Source of the DNA: UBA8828 sp046315175
GTDB lineage: Bacteria; Verrucomicrobiota; Verrucomicrobiia; Opitutales; UBA953
Reading direction: 5' to 3'
Length of the DNA stretch: 32,684 nt
Assembly (NCBI GenBank): GCA_046315175.1
Contig: JBKDBK010000182.1
Location: 1 to 32,684 of the forward strand
Shown here: piece after piece, positions 1-7,670 of the stretch
Layout of the letters: each line of letters begins with the position of its first letter
Numbering within the stretch: position 1 is the first letter of the stretch
The notes under the pieces: generated by a model
What the model saw: only the letters and a program-made list of their open reading frames with translations
What the model was told of the DNA's origin: nothing
Databases searched by the model: none
Program-made: the position numbers and the translations under genes

Positions 1-851
1 GCCGAGGAGGGGTCGAGGATGCGCAGGGCGCCCTCGGCCTGGGCGAGCCGGGCGAGGCGGGCGACGTCGGGCGAGGCAAGGCGCGGGTTGTTGGGAAGCT
101 CGGCGACGACGGCGGCGACCTGACCGCGATGCGCGAGGAAAAAGGCCTCCAGCGCGGCGTGGTCGGTGACGTCGTCGATGACGGTGAGAGTCTCGCCGGG
201 GGCGAGCGTCTTGCGGAGGAGCTCGGCTGTGTCGACGTAGAGCCATCCGAGCTGGAGCCAGGCGCGGCGGCCCTTGGGCGACTGGACGGAGCGGGCGGCG
301 TGAATCGCGACGGCGACGGCGTTCATGCCGGAGGCGGCGAGGCGGACATCGCCGAGGGTGGCGGGGGCGAGGAGCGGGAGAAGGTGCCGGGCGACGTCGG
401 GCGGGAGGGTGCCGTCGGCCCTGCCCTGCCCCGTCTCGCCGGCCAGCCATGCCTCGGCGACGCGGGATCCGAGTCGAAGGCCGGCGTGCTTCACCATCGC
501 GGCGACGCGCTCGAGCGAGGGCGGGTCGACCTCGATCAAGGCCCAGCCTCCGACGTCGGCCTCTCGGTGAGACGAAGGCGTGGCGAGGGCGACGGCCTGC
601 GTGCAGGCGGCGAGCCCGTGCAGGGGAATGCACCTGGCGGGATCCCAGCCCAGGCGGGCGGCAGCGGTGTCGCGCGCGAGCGCGACCCTCTCGTTCATCA
701 CAAAACGGGGGTAGCCGGCGCGGATGCGGGACCAAACGCGCGGGTCCTGGCGCTCATAGCCGTCCACATCCGCGAGGGTTGGCAGGGAGACGAACGTGCC
801 GTGGGGAAACGAGGGGAGGACCTCGCCGAGGGGATGGCGGGCGAAGGCCAT
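1..851 (-). CDS. Cystathionine gamma-synthase-like PLP enzyme (fungal STR2 type), 3' end outside window
   Basis: This is the N-terminal 283 residues of a Cys/Met-metabolism PLP-dependent enzyme, reading leftwards and cut by the window edge. The N-terminus resembles fungal cystathionine gamma-synthases (STR2/MET7 type) as I remember them: a VSLPTLADVDGYE stretch near residue 22 followed by GYPRFVMNE near residue 46. Near the cut end, ELPNNPRL followed about 20 residues later by ILDPSS matches the family's conserved E(F/L)PSNPLL and PLP-ring Asp segment. The PLP lysine lies beyond the window, so catalytic competence cannot be judged. The ATG at 851 is only 3 bp after the lysA stop, so co-translation with lysA is likely. 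If functional it would join an activated homoserine ester to cysteine in methionine synthesis, which fits beside another aspartate-family gene. Another Cys/Met-family activity remains possible. Confidence 0.65.
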   Translation of the reverse strand, partial: MAFARHPLGEVLPSFPHGTFVSLPTLADVDGYERQDPRVWSRIRAGYPRFVMNERVALARDTAAARLGWDPARCIPLHGLAACTQAVALATPSSHREADVGGWALIEVDPPSLERVAAMVKHAGLRLGSRVAEAWLAGETGQGRADGTLPPDVARHLLPLLAPATLGDVRLAASGMNAVAVAIHAARSVQSPKGRRAWLQLGWLYVDTAELLRKTLAPGETLTVIDDVTDHAALEAFFLAHRGQVAAVVAELPNNPRLASPDVARLARLAQAEGALRILDPSS

Positions 852-854
852 CGC

Positions 855-2111
855 TCAGAGGTCGCCCGGCACCGACTCGTTGGCGAGCATCTGGTCGAGC
901 GTCTGGCGGCGGCGGATGAGTCGGGCTTGGCCGTCGTTTCCGAGAAGGACCTCGGGCGCCTCGGGGAAGGAGTTGTAATTCTTGGCGCTCATGGCGGCGC
1001 AGTAGGCGCCGGCGCCGCCGATGACGGCGAGGTCGCCCGGAGCGACAACCGGAAGGTCGCGCGGCGCGAGCGTCTCGGACTCGCCGGGGGCGCAGGTGAC
1101 GAGGTCGCCCGACTCGCAGCAGTGGCCGACGACGACGGTGGGAACGCGCCCCCGGTCCGCGGTCGGCCAGAAGGCGACGGGGTGCTGGGAGCCGTAGAGC
1201 GAGGGCCGGAGTATCTCGGTCATGCCGGAGTCGAGCTTGACGAAGGTGCGGGTGTCGGTGCGGACGGCGTCGACCACGCGGGCCAGGACGGCCCCGGCGT
1301 TGGCGACAAGGAAGGTGCCGGGCTCGATCTCCAGGCGGAGCCGTCGCCCGTGCTCGGCGGCGAAGCGCTCGAATGCGGCGCGAACGGGAAGACCGATGAC
1401 CTGGGGATCGGTGCCTTTTTCGCCGTCCATGCGGGCGACCTTGTAACCGCCGCCGAGGTTGAGGGCGACGACATCGGGATAGCGGGCGACGAGGGCGAGG
1501 CTCGATTCGGAGACGGCCTGCCAGACGGCGGGATCGCTGCCGGACCCGATGTGGGTGTGGATGCGGGTGACGCGCAGGCGGTGGCGGGCGGCGATCGCCG
1601 CCGCCTCGCCGGCCCACTCGTGCCAGATGCCGAACGAGGAGTCGGACCCGCCGACATTGGTCTTGCCGTTGCCGCCGGACCCGCGGCCCGGATTGAAGCG
1701 GAGGCCGACGGCGCGGCCGGGGGCGGCGGCGCCGATGCGCTCGAGCTGGTGGAGGGAGCAGGCGTTGACCTCGATGCCAAGGGCGAGCAGCTCGGCGATG
1801 TCGGCCGGCAGCTCCTGGGTGGAGAGCGAGATGCGGGCGGGCTCGAAGCCGGCGCGGATCGCGCGGCGAACCTCCCAGCCGGACGAGGCGTCGATGTGGA
1901 GTCCCTTGCGGTGGAAAAGGCGCAGGATGGCGGCGGTCGGGCACGCCTTCATGGCGAAGCGGACGGTGAGCCCGAAGGCCGAGGGAAAGGCCAGCATGGC
2001 GTCGGCCTGGGCCTCGAGGCGCCCTTGGTCGTAGACATAGCATGGCGTACCGTGGGCCTCGGCGACGGCGCGGGCCTGGGCTTGGGTGAGGAAGGGCGTC
2101 TCGCGTGACAC
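855..2111 (-). CDS. lysA: Diaminopimelate decarboxylase
   Basis: This 418-residue protein is a fold-III PLP decarboxylase that converts meso-diaminopimelate to lysine, the last step of lysine biosynthesis. The PLP lysine is K55 in FAMKACP. HIGSG (187-191) and EPGTFLVANAG (263-273) form the phosphate and cofactor site. CESGD (332-336) supplies the active-site Cys from the partner subunit, and GAYCAAMSAKNYNS (368-381) is the typical C-terminal signature. CESGD plus the GAY/NYNS signature favours LysA over ornithine or carboxynorspermidine decarboxylases. The start is GTG at 2111, and no ATG fits the N-terminal alignment better. It is the first gene of a leftward pair with the cystathionine synthase-like gene and is divergent from mnmE. 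Confidence 0.88.
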   Translation of the reverse strand: MSRETPFLTQAQARAVAEAHGTPCYVYDQGRLEAQADAMLAFPSAFGLTVRFAMKACPTAAILRLFHRKGLHIDASSGWEVRRAIRAGFEPARISLSTQELPADIAELLALGIEVNACSLHQLERIGAAAPGRAVGLRFNPGRGSGGNGKTNVGGSDSSFGIWHEWAGEAAAIAARHRLRVTRIHTHIGSGSDPAVWQAVSESSLALVARYPDVVALNLGGGYKVARMDGEKGTDPQVIGLPVRAAFERFAAEHGRRLRLEIEPGTFLVANAGAVLARVVDAVRTDTRTFVKLDSGMTEILRPSLYGSQHPVAFWPTADRGRVPTVVVGHCCESGDLVTCAPGESETLAPRDLPVVAPGDLAVIGGAGAYCAAMSAKNYNSFPEAPEVLLGNDGQARLIRRRQTLDQMLANESVPGDL

Positions 2112-2203
2112 GACAGGGCGACTGTGCGAGGGAGGGATGCCGCTTCCAGCCTTTTCCCTGTCCTACGCTTGCGCCGGGCGGGAGGGAGGGGGCAGGATGC
2201 GGC
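2112..2203. promoter_or_regulatory. Divergent lysA / mnmE intergenic region
   Basis: This 92-bp spacer must hold promoters for both directions. A purine-rich GGAGGGAGGG run at 2181-2190 lies 13 bp or more before the mnmE ATG at 2204 and is the likely ribosome binding region. That placement supports 2204 over the in-frame start at 2105, which would overlap lysA. No convincing -35/-10 pair or riboswitch was found. Confidence 0.4.
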
Positions 2204-3565
2204 ATGGCTCCCGTCGAGACCATCGTCGCCCCCGCCACGCCCGTCGGCACGTCCGCGCTTGCGTTGGTGAGAATCGACGGCCCCGAGGCGGCGGCCTGGG
2301 TGACGTCGGCCCTCGGCCGTTCGGCGCCCCCCGAGGCGCGGCGACCCACGCTGGGCGTTTGGCGCAACCGTGCGGGGAACCCGGTCGACCAGGTGGTGGC
2401 CACGCTTTGGGCGCAGGGATCCAGCGCGACGGGCAACGCCGGGGCGGAGATCTGCTGCCATGGCAACCCTCGGATTGTCAGGATGCTCGTCGAGGACTGC
2501 CTGGCGCGAGGAGCGCGCATGGCGGAGCCGGGCGAGTTCACCCGTCGCGCCTTTGTGAACGGGCGCATCGACCTGACCCAGGCCGAGGCGGTGGCCGATC
2601 TGATTCACGCGGACAGCGAGCGGGCGCTTGAGGCGGCGCGGCGTCAGCTCGGCGGCGAGCTTGGCCGGGCCGTGGCGGGATGGACGGACCGGTCCCTTGC
2701 GGTGTTGGCGGAGCTGGAGGCGCACATCGACTTCCCCGAGGAGGATCTTCCACCGGAGGCTCCCGGCGGCCCGCGCCGCCGCCTGCTGGAATTGGCGGCG
2801 GAGCTGGAGGCCGCGGCCTCCACGGAGCGCCATGCCGCCGCGCTGCGCAGCGGCGTCCGACTGGCGGTGGTCGGGGCTCCCAACGCCGGCAAGTCTTCGT
2901 TGCTCAACGCCCTCTGCGGCAAGGAGCGCGCCTTGGTGAGCCCGGAGGCGGGCACGACGCGCGACTTCCTGGAGGCCGAGGTGACGGGCTGGCCGCTGCG
3001 CGTGACGGCGGTGGACACCGCGGGGCTGAGACAGGGTGGCGACACGCTGGAGAAAGCCGGCATGGAGCGCTCGCTCGACCAGGCCGAGGGCGCGGACTTC
3101 ATCCTTTGCGTCGTGGATCGTTCGGCGCCGCCCCCGGAATTGCCGAAGCGGCTCATGGACCTGCTCAAGCCGGGCCGCGCGGCGGTGGTGGCCAACAAAT
3201 CGGACTTGCCGCCCCACCCTGCCCTGCCCGGTTTCCTGCCGGCGCTTCCGCGGGTGGAATGCCACCTGCTTTCCCCCGCGGGAGCCGAGGCCGCCCGGGC
3301 GGCGCTTGCCGGCTTGCTCAAACAGGCCGACTTGACGCCGGCGGACGACAACCTGTTGGTGGGCGCTCGCCATGCCGCGGCGATGCGGGCCGCATCAGTG
3401 GCGCTAAGGATGGCGGCTCGCCACCTCGAGAAAGGCGGGGCGGAGACGGAGTTGGCAGCCACGCAGGTGCGCGGCGGCCTGGATTCGCTGGGTGAGATTG
3501 TGGGACGGGTGGACAACGAGCGCATGCTCGACAAGCTCTTCGCTTCCTTCTGCATCGGAAAATGA
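2204..3565 (+). CDS. mnmE: tRNA uridine-5-carboxymethylaminomethyl modification GTPase MnmE
   Basis: The 453-residue protein is the K+-stimulated GTPase that, with MnmG, installs the 5-carboxymethylaminomethyl group on wobble U34 of certain tRNAs. The N-terminal tetrahydrofolate-binding domain starts at TIVAPATPVGTSALALVRI. The G domain shows G1 GAPNAGKSS (224-232), G3 DTAG (271-274) and G4 NKSD (331-334). The protein ends in CIGK, the invariant C-terminal motif carrying the functional Cys. The start at 2204 gives the standard N-terminus, and length is normal for the family. mnmG follows after a 25-bp gap, so the two form an operon. GC content is high throughout, in contrast to the 3' part of mnmG. 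Confidence 0.96.
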   Translation: MAPVETIVAPATPVGTSALALVRIDGPEAAAWVTSALGRSAPPEARRPTLGVWRNRAGNPVDQVVATLWAQGSSATGNAGAEICCHGNPRIVRMLVEDCLARGARMAEPGEFTRRAFVNGRIDLTQAEAVADLIHADSERALEAARRQLGGELGRAVAGWTDRSLAVLAELEAHIDFPEEDLPPEAPGGPRRRLLELAAELEAAASTERHAAALRSGVRLAVVGAPNAGKSSLLNALCGKERALVSPEAGTTRDFLEAEVTGWPLRVTAVDTAGLRQGGDTLEKAGMERSLDQAEGADFILCVVDRSAPPPELPKRLMDLLKPGRAAVVANKSDLPPHPALPGFLPALPRVECHLLSPAGAEAARAALAGLLKQADLTPADDNLLVGARHAAAMRAASVALRMAARHLEKGGAETELAATQVRGGLDSLGEIVGRVDNERMLDKLFASFCIGK

Positions 3566-3571
3566 TTCCCT

Positions 3572-3589
3572 GCGGGGGGTCCCCCCCGC
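3572..3589 (+). promoter_or_regulatory. GC-only hairpin directly before the mnmG start codon
   Basis: An 8-bp inverted repeat, GCGGGGGG at 3572-3579 and CCCCCCGC at 3582-3589, is separated by 2 nt and ends one base before the mnmG ATG. The G-run is also the only SD-like sequence upstream, so folding would hide it. Possible translational coupling to mnmE or a translational brake is inference. Confidence 0.4.
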
Positions 3590-3590
3590 C

Positions 3591-5483
3591 ATGTCAGCAT
3601 CACCCAAGGCCATCCGCCTCGATCCCGACCGCCCCTATGGGGTCATTGTCTGCGGGGCCGGACACGCCGGCATCGAGGCCGCGCTTGCCTCAGCCCGGAT
3701 GGGCGTGGACACGCTGCTGCTGACCGGAAACCTCGACACCATCGGCCAGATGAGCTGCAACCCCGCAATCGGGGGGCAGGCCAAGGGCCAGATAGTGAGG
3801 GAAATCGACGCGCTGGGCGGGGCCATGGGGCTGACGGCTGATGTAACCGGTATCCACTATCGGCTCCTCAACGCGTCGAAAGGGCCAGCGGTGCAGGCTC
3901 CGCGCGTCCAGTGCGACAAGAAGGCCTACCAATTCCGGATGAAGCACCTGGTTGAGCTCCAGCCCAACCTAACGATTTTCCAGGCTCAAGTCACCGGGCT
4001 CATTCATCAGGGGGGCAAAGTGAGAGGGGTCCAAACCAGTCTCGATTTAGACTTCTTTGGTGAAACCGTGGTGGTGACTACCGGAACCTTCCTTCGGGGT
4101 CTGATGCATATTGGATCAAACAAAACCGAAGGGGGTAGAATGGGTGATTTTAGTTCTAAATCATTGAGTAGTAGTTTTTTAGAAATAGGCATCGAGTTGG
4201 AGCGCCTCAAGACAGGTACCCCTCCTAGAATTCTGGGAACGACGATTGATTTCACCAAATGCGACGAGCAAAAGGGTGACCCCTGCCCTACCCTTTTCGC
4301 CTTTTACGACACTCGGGACAAAGCCGAGATGTTCCACGTGGAACAAGCAGGCCAAGTTCTGGAAGGATGGGTACCTGGACAAGATCAAGTCTCTTGCTGG
4401 ATGACTGAGGCCACTGAAGCTACCGGGGCAATTATTCAGGCTAATCTCCACCTATCTCCTCTTTATGGCGGAACAATCAAATCACTGGGTCCGCGCTACT
4501 GTCCATCTATCGAGGATAAGTTCGTTAAATTTGAGGATAAGGAGAGTCATAAGCTCTTTCTTGAGCCAGAGGGGCGCCACACTGATGAATGGTACATTAA
4601 TGGTCTTTCAACCTCCCTGCCCTTTAGTGTCCAACTAGAGATGCTCCGTACTATTCCCGGACTGGAGAGCGCCGTTATGATTCGGCCAGCCTACGCGGTG
4701 GAGTACGATTTCGCACCGCCAACCCAGTTAACCGCTTCGCTTGAATCAAAAAAGTTGGAGGGGCTTTTTTTTGCAGGTCAAATCAATGGGACTTCAGGGT
4801 ACGAAGAAGCTGCAGGCCAAGGACTTGTGGCAGGTGTCAATGCGGCTGCGCGTGTTTTAAAGACCCCGTCCTTGATATTGGGGCGAAACGAGGCCTACAT
4901 AGGGGTCTTAATTGATGATCTGGTTACCAAGGGCACCAAGGAGCCGTACCGGATGTTCACGAGCAGGGCAGAACATCGCCTGTTATTGAACCATGGCAGC
5001 GCAGAGAGCAGGCTTTTTTCTAAAGCTAAGGCTTACGGCCTGGTTGAACCAGGCCGACTCTGTCGAATGGAGGCCAAGGCAGCATCTATTGAACACTGGG
5101 CGGAAATGGCTGAAAAAATGCCGGTTCCAGGCGGAATAATGGGGGAGGTTATGCGCCGATCCGAGACCATCGAAAAGGAAAAGCTTCCCGCCAGTTTCCT
5201 AAGGGAATCAGAACAGGTTCAAGACGAGGTTATTTATCAGGTAAAGTATCGCGGGTACCTGGAACGAGAGCGGCGCATGGCCAGCAGGTTCAAGGATCTC
5301 GATGATTGGGCGATACCGAAAGATTTCTCCTATGAGGGAATCAACGGCCTCAGGACGGAGGCTCGCGCAAAGCTAGGGGAGGTCAGACCCTCGACCCTTG
5401 GTCAGGCATCTCGGATTAGCGGGGTAAATCCAGCGGACATCTCCCTATTAATGGTACACATACGGGGAAAAAGGAGGGGGTAG
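3591..5483 (+). CDS. mnmG: tRNA uridine-5-carboxymethylaminomethyl modification enzyme MnmG (GidA)
   Basis: This 630-residue FAD/NADH enzyme is the partner of MnmE in modifying wobble U34. The FAD-binding GAGHAG is at residues 22-27. Family signatures CNPAIGGQAKG, GPRYCPSIEDK, LEPEGR, GTSGYEEAAGQG and FTSRAEHRLLL are all present in order, so the gene looks intact and functional. Between the PTLFAFY and QVSCWMT segments there is extra sequence relative to E. coli MnmG (from memory). It includes MFHVEQ at residues 247-252, whose codons form a perfect parS palindrome. The first ~120 codons are high-GC like the neighbours. From about 3950 the GC falls sharply (20 of 60 bases at 4141-4200 against 42 of 60 at 3601-3660) and stays lower to the end. 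The reading frame is unbroken. The start at 3591 was chosen because upstream codons overlap mnmE. Confidence 0.96.
   Translation: MSASPKAIRLDPDRPYGVIVCGAGHAGIEAALASARMGVDTLLLTGNLDTIGQMSCNPAIGGQAKGQIVREIDALGGAMGLTADVTGIHYRLLNASKGPAVQAPRVQCDKKAYQFRMKHLVELQPNLTIFQAQVTGLIHQGGKVRGVQTSLDLDFFGETVVVTTGTFLRGLMHIGSNKTEGGRMGDFSSKSLSSSFLEIGIELERLKTGTPPRILGTTIDFTKCDEQKGDPCPTLFAFYDTRDKAEMFHVEQAGQVLEGWVPGQDQVSCWMTEATEATGAIIQANLHLSPLYGGTIKSLGPRYCPSIEDKFVKFEDKESHKLFLEPEGRHTDEWYINGLSTSLPFSVQLEMLRTIPGLESAVMIRPAYAVEYDFAPPTQLTASLESKKLEGLFFAGQINGTSGYEEAAGQGLVAGVNAAARVLKTPSLILGRNEAYIGVLIDDLVTKGTKEPYRMFTSRAEHRLLLNHGSAESRLFSKAKAYGLVEPGRLCRMEAKAASIEHWAEMAEKMPVPGGIMGEVMRRSETIEKEKLPASFLRESEQVQDEVIYQVKYRGYLERERRMASRFKDLDDWAIPKDFSYEGINGLRTEARAKLGEVRPSTLGQASRISGVNPADISLLMVHIRGKRRG
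4330..4345. promoter_or_regulatory. parS site 1 (ParB binding), inside mnmG
   Basis: The sequence is TGTTCCACGTGGAACA, a perfect 16-bp palindrome equal to the parS consensus recognised by chromosomal ParB proteins as I know it from Pseudomonas and relatives. It is embedded in frame in mnmG (codons for residues 247-252) and lies in the low-GC tract. parS sites load ParB clamps that recruit SMC and segregate origins. No parA or parB is in this window. Confidence 0.85.
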
Positions 5484-5658
5484 GGCAGGGGTGTTCCACG
5501 TGGAACAAGCTCTAAGTTACCTTTAAGATAGGAGACGGTTACAAGGGGGTTACACAATCTGCAAATCAATGTATGGCAACTATTTGTGTTAATGTTTCTT
5601 GGTCGTAACATTTGACATAAAGGGTGGCTCTTCTTTTTTCTGCGTTTAGTTTTGGGTA
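5484..5658. other. Low-GC spacer between mnmG and the response regulator
   Basis: The 175-bp spacer carries parS site 2 at its left end and is AT-rich (19 G/C of 60 at 5581-5640). It must contain the promoter of the response regulator gene. A TTGACA at 5612-5617 has no good -10 at 16-18 bp. A weaker TTGTGT (5584-5589) and TAACAT (5606-5611) pair is spaced 16 bp. No gene was found here, and rsmG, parA and parB, which commonly follow mnmG, are absent. Confidence 0.5.
5492..5507. promoter_or_regulatory. parS site 2 (ParB binding), just after mnmG
   Basis: This is a second exact copy of TGTTCCACGTGGAACA, beginning 9 bp after the mnmG stop and 1162 bp from site 1. Both copies are also followed by AGC (GGAACAAGC). 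Unlike site 1 it is noncoding, so its exact palindrome is not explained by protein constraint. It could additionally fold as a hairpin in the mnmG transcript. Confidence 0.88.
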
Positions 5659-6354
5659 ATGGAAAAAGCTGATGAAAAGCGCGTGTTGGTGGTCGATGAC
5701 GAAAAAGACGTCACGGAGTTGCTTGAGTATAAGCTCAAGCAGGCGGGGTTGTTGGTGCGCTCCCTGAACGACCCGCTGCGAGTCATCGGGATGGCAAGGG
5801 ACCTGCGCCCTGACTTGATCATCTTGGATGTGATGATGCCCGATCTGACGGGTATGCAGCTGTTGCGAATGATCCGCAGCGACGCCTTGCTCCAAGACAC
5901 GCCGGTGATGTTCCTCACGGCTAAGGGCGAGACCGAGGAGAGGCTGAAGGGGCTCGAGGGGGGGGCGGACGATTACCTGGCGAAGCCCTTCGACCCCCGT
6001 GAGCTGGTCCTGCGCGCGCAGGCCCTGTTGCGGAGGGCGAAGTCGGCGGCGGCAAAGCCGGACTCGCGGCTCGCCGCGGGCTCGGTGGTTATCGACCTCG
6101 AGCGACACGAGGTCACGGCTGGAGGGAAGCCGGTTGAGCTGACCGCAACGGAGTTCAAGCTGTTGCGAACCCTGGTCGAGAGAAAGGGCAGGGTGCAGAC
6201 GCGCGACCGCTTGCTGGAGGATGTGTGGAACTACGCGCCCGACCTCGAGACAAGGACCGTGGACACGCACATGCGCCGGCTCCGCGAGAAACTGGGGCGG
6301 GCAGGCGAGGTCATCGAGACCATCCGGGGTGTCGGCTACCGGGCCCAGGGTTGA
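5659..6354 (+). CDS. OmpR/PhoB-family response regulator
   Basis: This 231-residue two-component regulator has a receiver domain (about 1-125) with acidic pocket DDE near residue 15, phospho-acceptor D57 in LDVMMPD, and K109 in LAKPFDP. The C-terminal winged-helix domain (about 140-231) ends with the typical VDTHMRRLREKLG and IETIRGVGYR. The kinase gene follows 46 bp downstream in the same direction, so the two form a cognate pair. The pair resembles PhoB/PhoR, and a PstS-like gene lies just beyond. However, the target (phosphate or otherwise) cannot be proven from sequence, and no clear Pho box was seen. GC content returns to the high chromosomal value within the first codons of this gene. 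Confidence 0.9.
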   Translation: MEKADEKRVLVVDDEKDVTELLEYKLKQAGLLVRSLNDPLRVIGMARDLRPDLIILDVMMPDLTGMQLLRMIRSDALLQDTPVMFLTAKGETEERLKGLEGGADDYLAKPFDPRELVLRAQALLRRAKSAAAKPDSRLAAGSVVIDLERHEVTAGGKPVELTATEFKLLRTLVERKGRVQTRDRLLEDVWNYAPDLETRTVDTHMRRLREKLGRAGEVIETIRGVGYRAQG

Positions 6355-6400
6355 CGGTTTCGCGCTCGCCCGGCGGGCGGAGGCGGGGAAAAATGCCGGC

Positions 6401-7648
6401 ATGGGTGAGATGATTCCCTGGATGCTGGCGGCCTTGGCCGTGGGCGCCGCGGCGTGGGCGGCGGAGGAGGCGCGCTCCGCCTCGAGATGGATGCGTCGCA
6501 CGCTGGCGGGAGACTCCGCGGGGCCGAGGCCTAGAAGCCGGGTGCTGCGCCTGATTGGAGCCGAACCCGCACTGGCGCGGGCGGAAAGCCAGGCGGCGGA
6601 GATCGCCGCGCTTCGGGCAGAGCACGAGCGTCGCACGGGCGAGATTCTCGGACAGCTGACGCAGGCGGTGCTCGTGGTGGACGGACAGGATCGGCTGAGG
6701 CTGGCCAACCCGGCGGCCCAGCGCCTGTTCAAGATGGAGCCTGGATGGGTGGGGAAGCCGTTTGTGCCGATGGCGCGAAGCGCCGATCTCGTTGATTTCC
6801 TTCGGCGCGTTCGGCTCGAGGGAGGGCTGGGCTCGGATGTGCAGCTGAACCGGGCGCCAGCGCCCGACATCTGGATACGCACCAGCGGCGCCCCGACGGA
6901 TCCGGCGACCTATGGCCTGGGCGCGGTGATCCTGGTGGCGGAGGATATCACCCAGCTGCGCCGGCTAAAGGCGGTCGAGAGGGAATTCATCGCCAACGCC
7001 TCGCACGACCTGCGGACGCCCGTGACCATCCTGAGGGGCTACGCCGAGACGCTGCAGCAGGATCACTCAACCATGTCGGCGGAGGACAGGGCCCGGTTCA
7101 TGGGCAAGCTGGTGGACGCAACGCAAAGGCTGGGCCGCCTGCTCGAGAGCCTGCTGGCGCTGGCAAGCCTTGAGAGCGGCGTTCGCCTGGAGATAGCCTC
7201 GGGAGGGCTGGCGGCGGCCGTGGAGGAGATCGCGGCCGAAATGAGGGAGCGACTGCGGGGAGAGGGCGCGCGGCTGGAGATTTCCATCGAGGACCGCGAG
7301 GGCGGGGCGGACCCGACCCAGGCGCGGCGACTCGTCCAAAACCTGCTGGAAAACGCCGTCGCGCACGCCCGGGGCATGTCGCGCCTGGTTGTCCGCGTGA
7401 GGGGGGCGCGCGTCGAGGTTGAGGACGATGGGCCGGGAGTCGCAACCGCCGAGCTTGGGCGACTTTTTGACCGATTCTACCGAGCGGACCGTTCTCGGCG
7501 ACAGGGAGGCTCGGGCATCGGCTTGAGCATCGTCCGCCAGGTGGCGGAGTTGCACGGGGGGCGAGCCTGGGCGGAGGCGGCGGTGCCGCGGGGGCTTCGG
7601 GTGGTGGCCGAGCTGGGACCCCCCACAACGACGACTCCCACCGGATAG
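6401..7648 (+). CDS. PhoR-like sensor histidine kinase
   Basis: The 415-residue sensor kinase pairs with the upstream regulator. A single hydrophobic segment near the N-terminus (about 5-22) anchors it in the membrane. There is no periplasmic sensor domain, as in PhoR. A PAS-like domain (about 80-185) begins with AVLVVDGQDRLRLANPAA. The HisKA motif FIANASHDLRTPVTIL carries phospho-His H202. HATPase_c motifs follow: N box LLENAVAHA, G1 VEDDGPGV and G2 GGSGIGLSIV. The start at 6401 places the hydrophobic segment at the N-terminus, and longer in-frame starts overlap the regulator gene. The last codons and the stop lie inside a strong inverted repeat. With no external sensing domain it probably senses an intracellular signal or a partner membrane complex. 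Confidence 0.9.
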   Translation: MGEMIPWMLAALAVGAAAWAAEEARSASRWMRRTLAGDSAGPRPRSRVLRLIGAEPALARAESQAAEIAALRAEHERRTGEILGQLTQAVLVVDGQDRLRLANPAAQRLFKMEPGWVGKPFVPMARSADLVDFLRRVRLEGGLGSDVQLNRAPAPDIWIRTSGAPTDPATYGLGAVILVAEDITQLRRLKAVEREFIANASHDLRTPVTILRGYAETLQQDHSTMSAEDRARFMGKLVDATQRLGRLLESLLALASLESGVRLEIASGGLAAAVEEIAAEMRERLRGEGARLEISIEDREGGADPTQARRLVQNLLENAVAHARGMSRLVVRVRGARVEVEDDGPGVATAELGRLFDRFYRADRSRRQGGSGIGLSIVRQVAELHGGRAWAEAAVPRGLRVVAELGPPTTTTPTG

Positions 7649-7660
7649 GGTGGGAGTCGT
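7631..7660. terminator. Hairpin between converging kinase gene and tRNA-Gly
   Basis: A perfect 12-bp inverted repeat, ACGACTCCCACC at 7631-7642 and GGTGGGAGTCGT at 7649-7660, has a 6-nt loop. The kinase stop codon TAG (7646-7648) sits in the loop. The hairpin is symmetrical between two converging transcription units, as expected of a bidirectional terminator. There is no U-tract on either strand, so activity as a classical intrinsic terminator is uncertain. Confidence 0.55.
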
Positions 7661-7670
7661 TGGGGGAAAG

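Noticed and set aside
129..2108. 659-codon plus-strand open frame antisense to the cystathionine synthase and lysA genes
   Set aside because: It is a GC-driven shadow frame with low-complexity G/A/D/E-rich translation and no motif; the minus-strand frames carry clear enzyme signatures.
1949..3373. 474-codon minus-strand open frame antisense to mnmE
   Set aside because: mnmE is unmistakable on the plus strand, and the antisense translation shows no family motif.
5606..5625. Pho box upstream of the response regulator
   Set aside because: Only one TGTCA half-site is present, without the 11-bp repeated partner.
5484..5658. Origin of replication in the AT-rich spacer after mnmG
   Set aside because: The position next to mnmG is tempting (as in E. 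coli), but I found no good DnaA box; the region before dnaN fits better.
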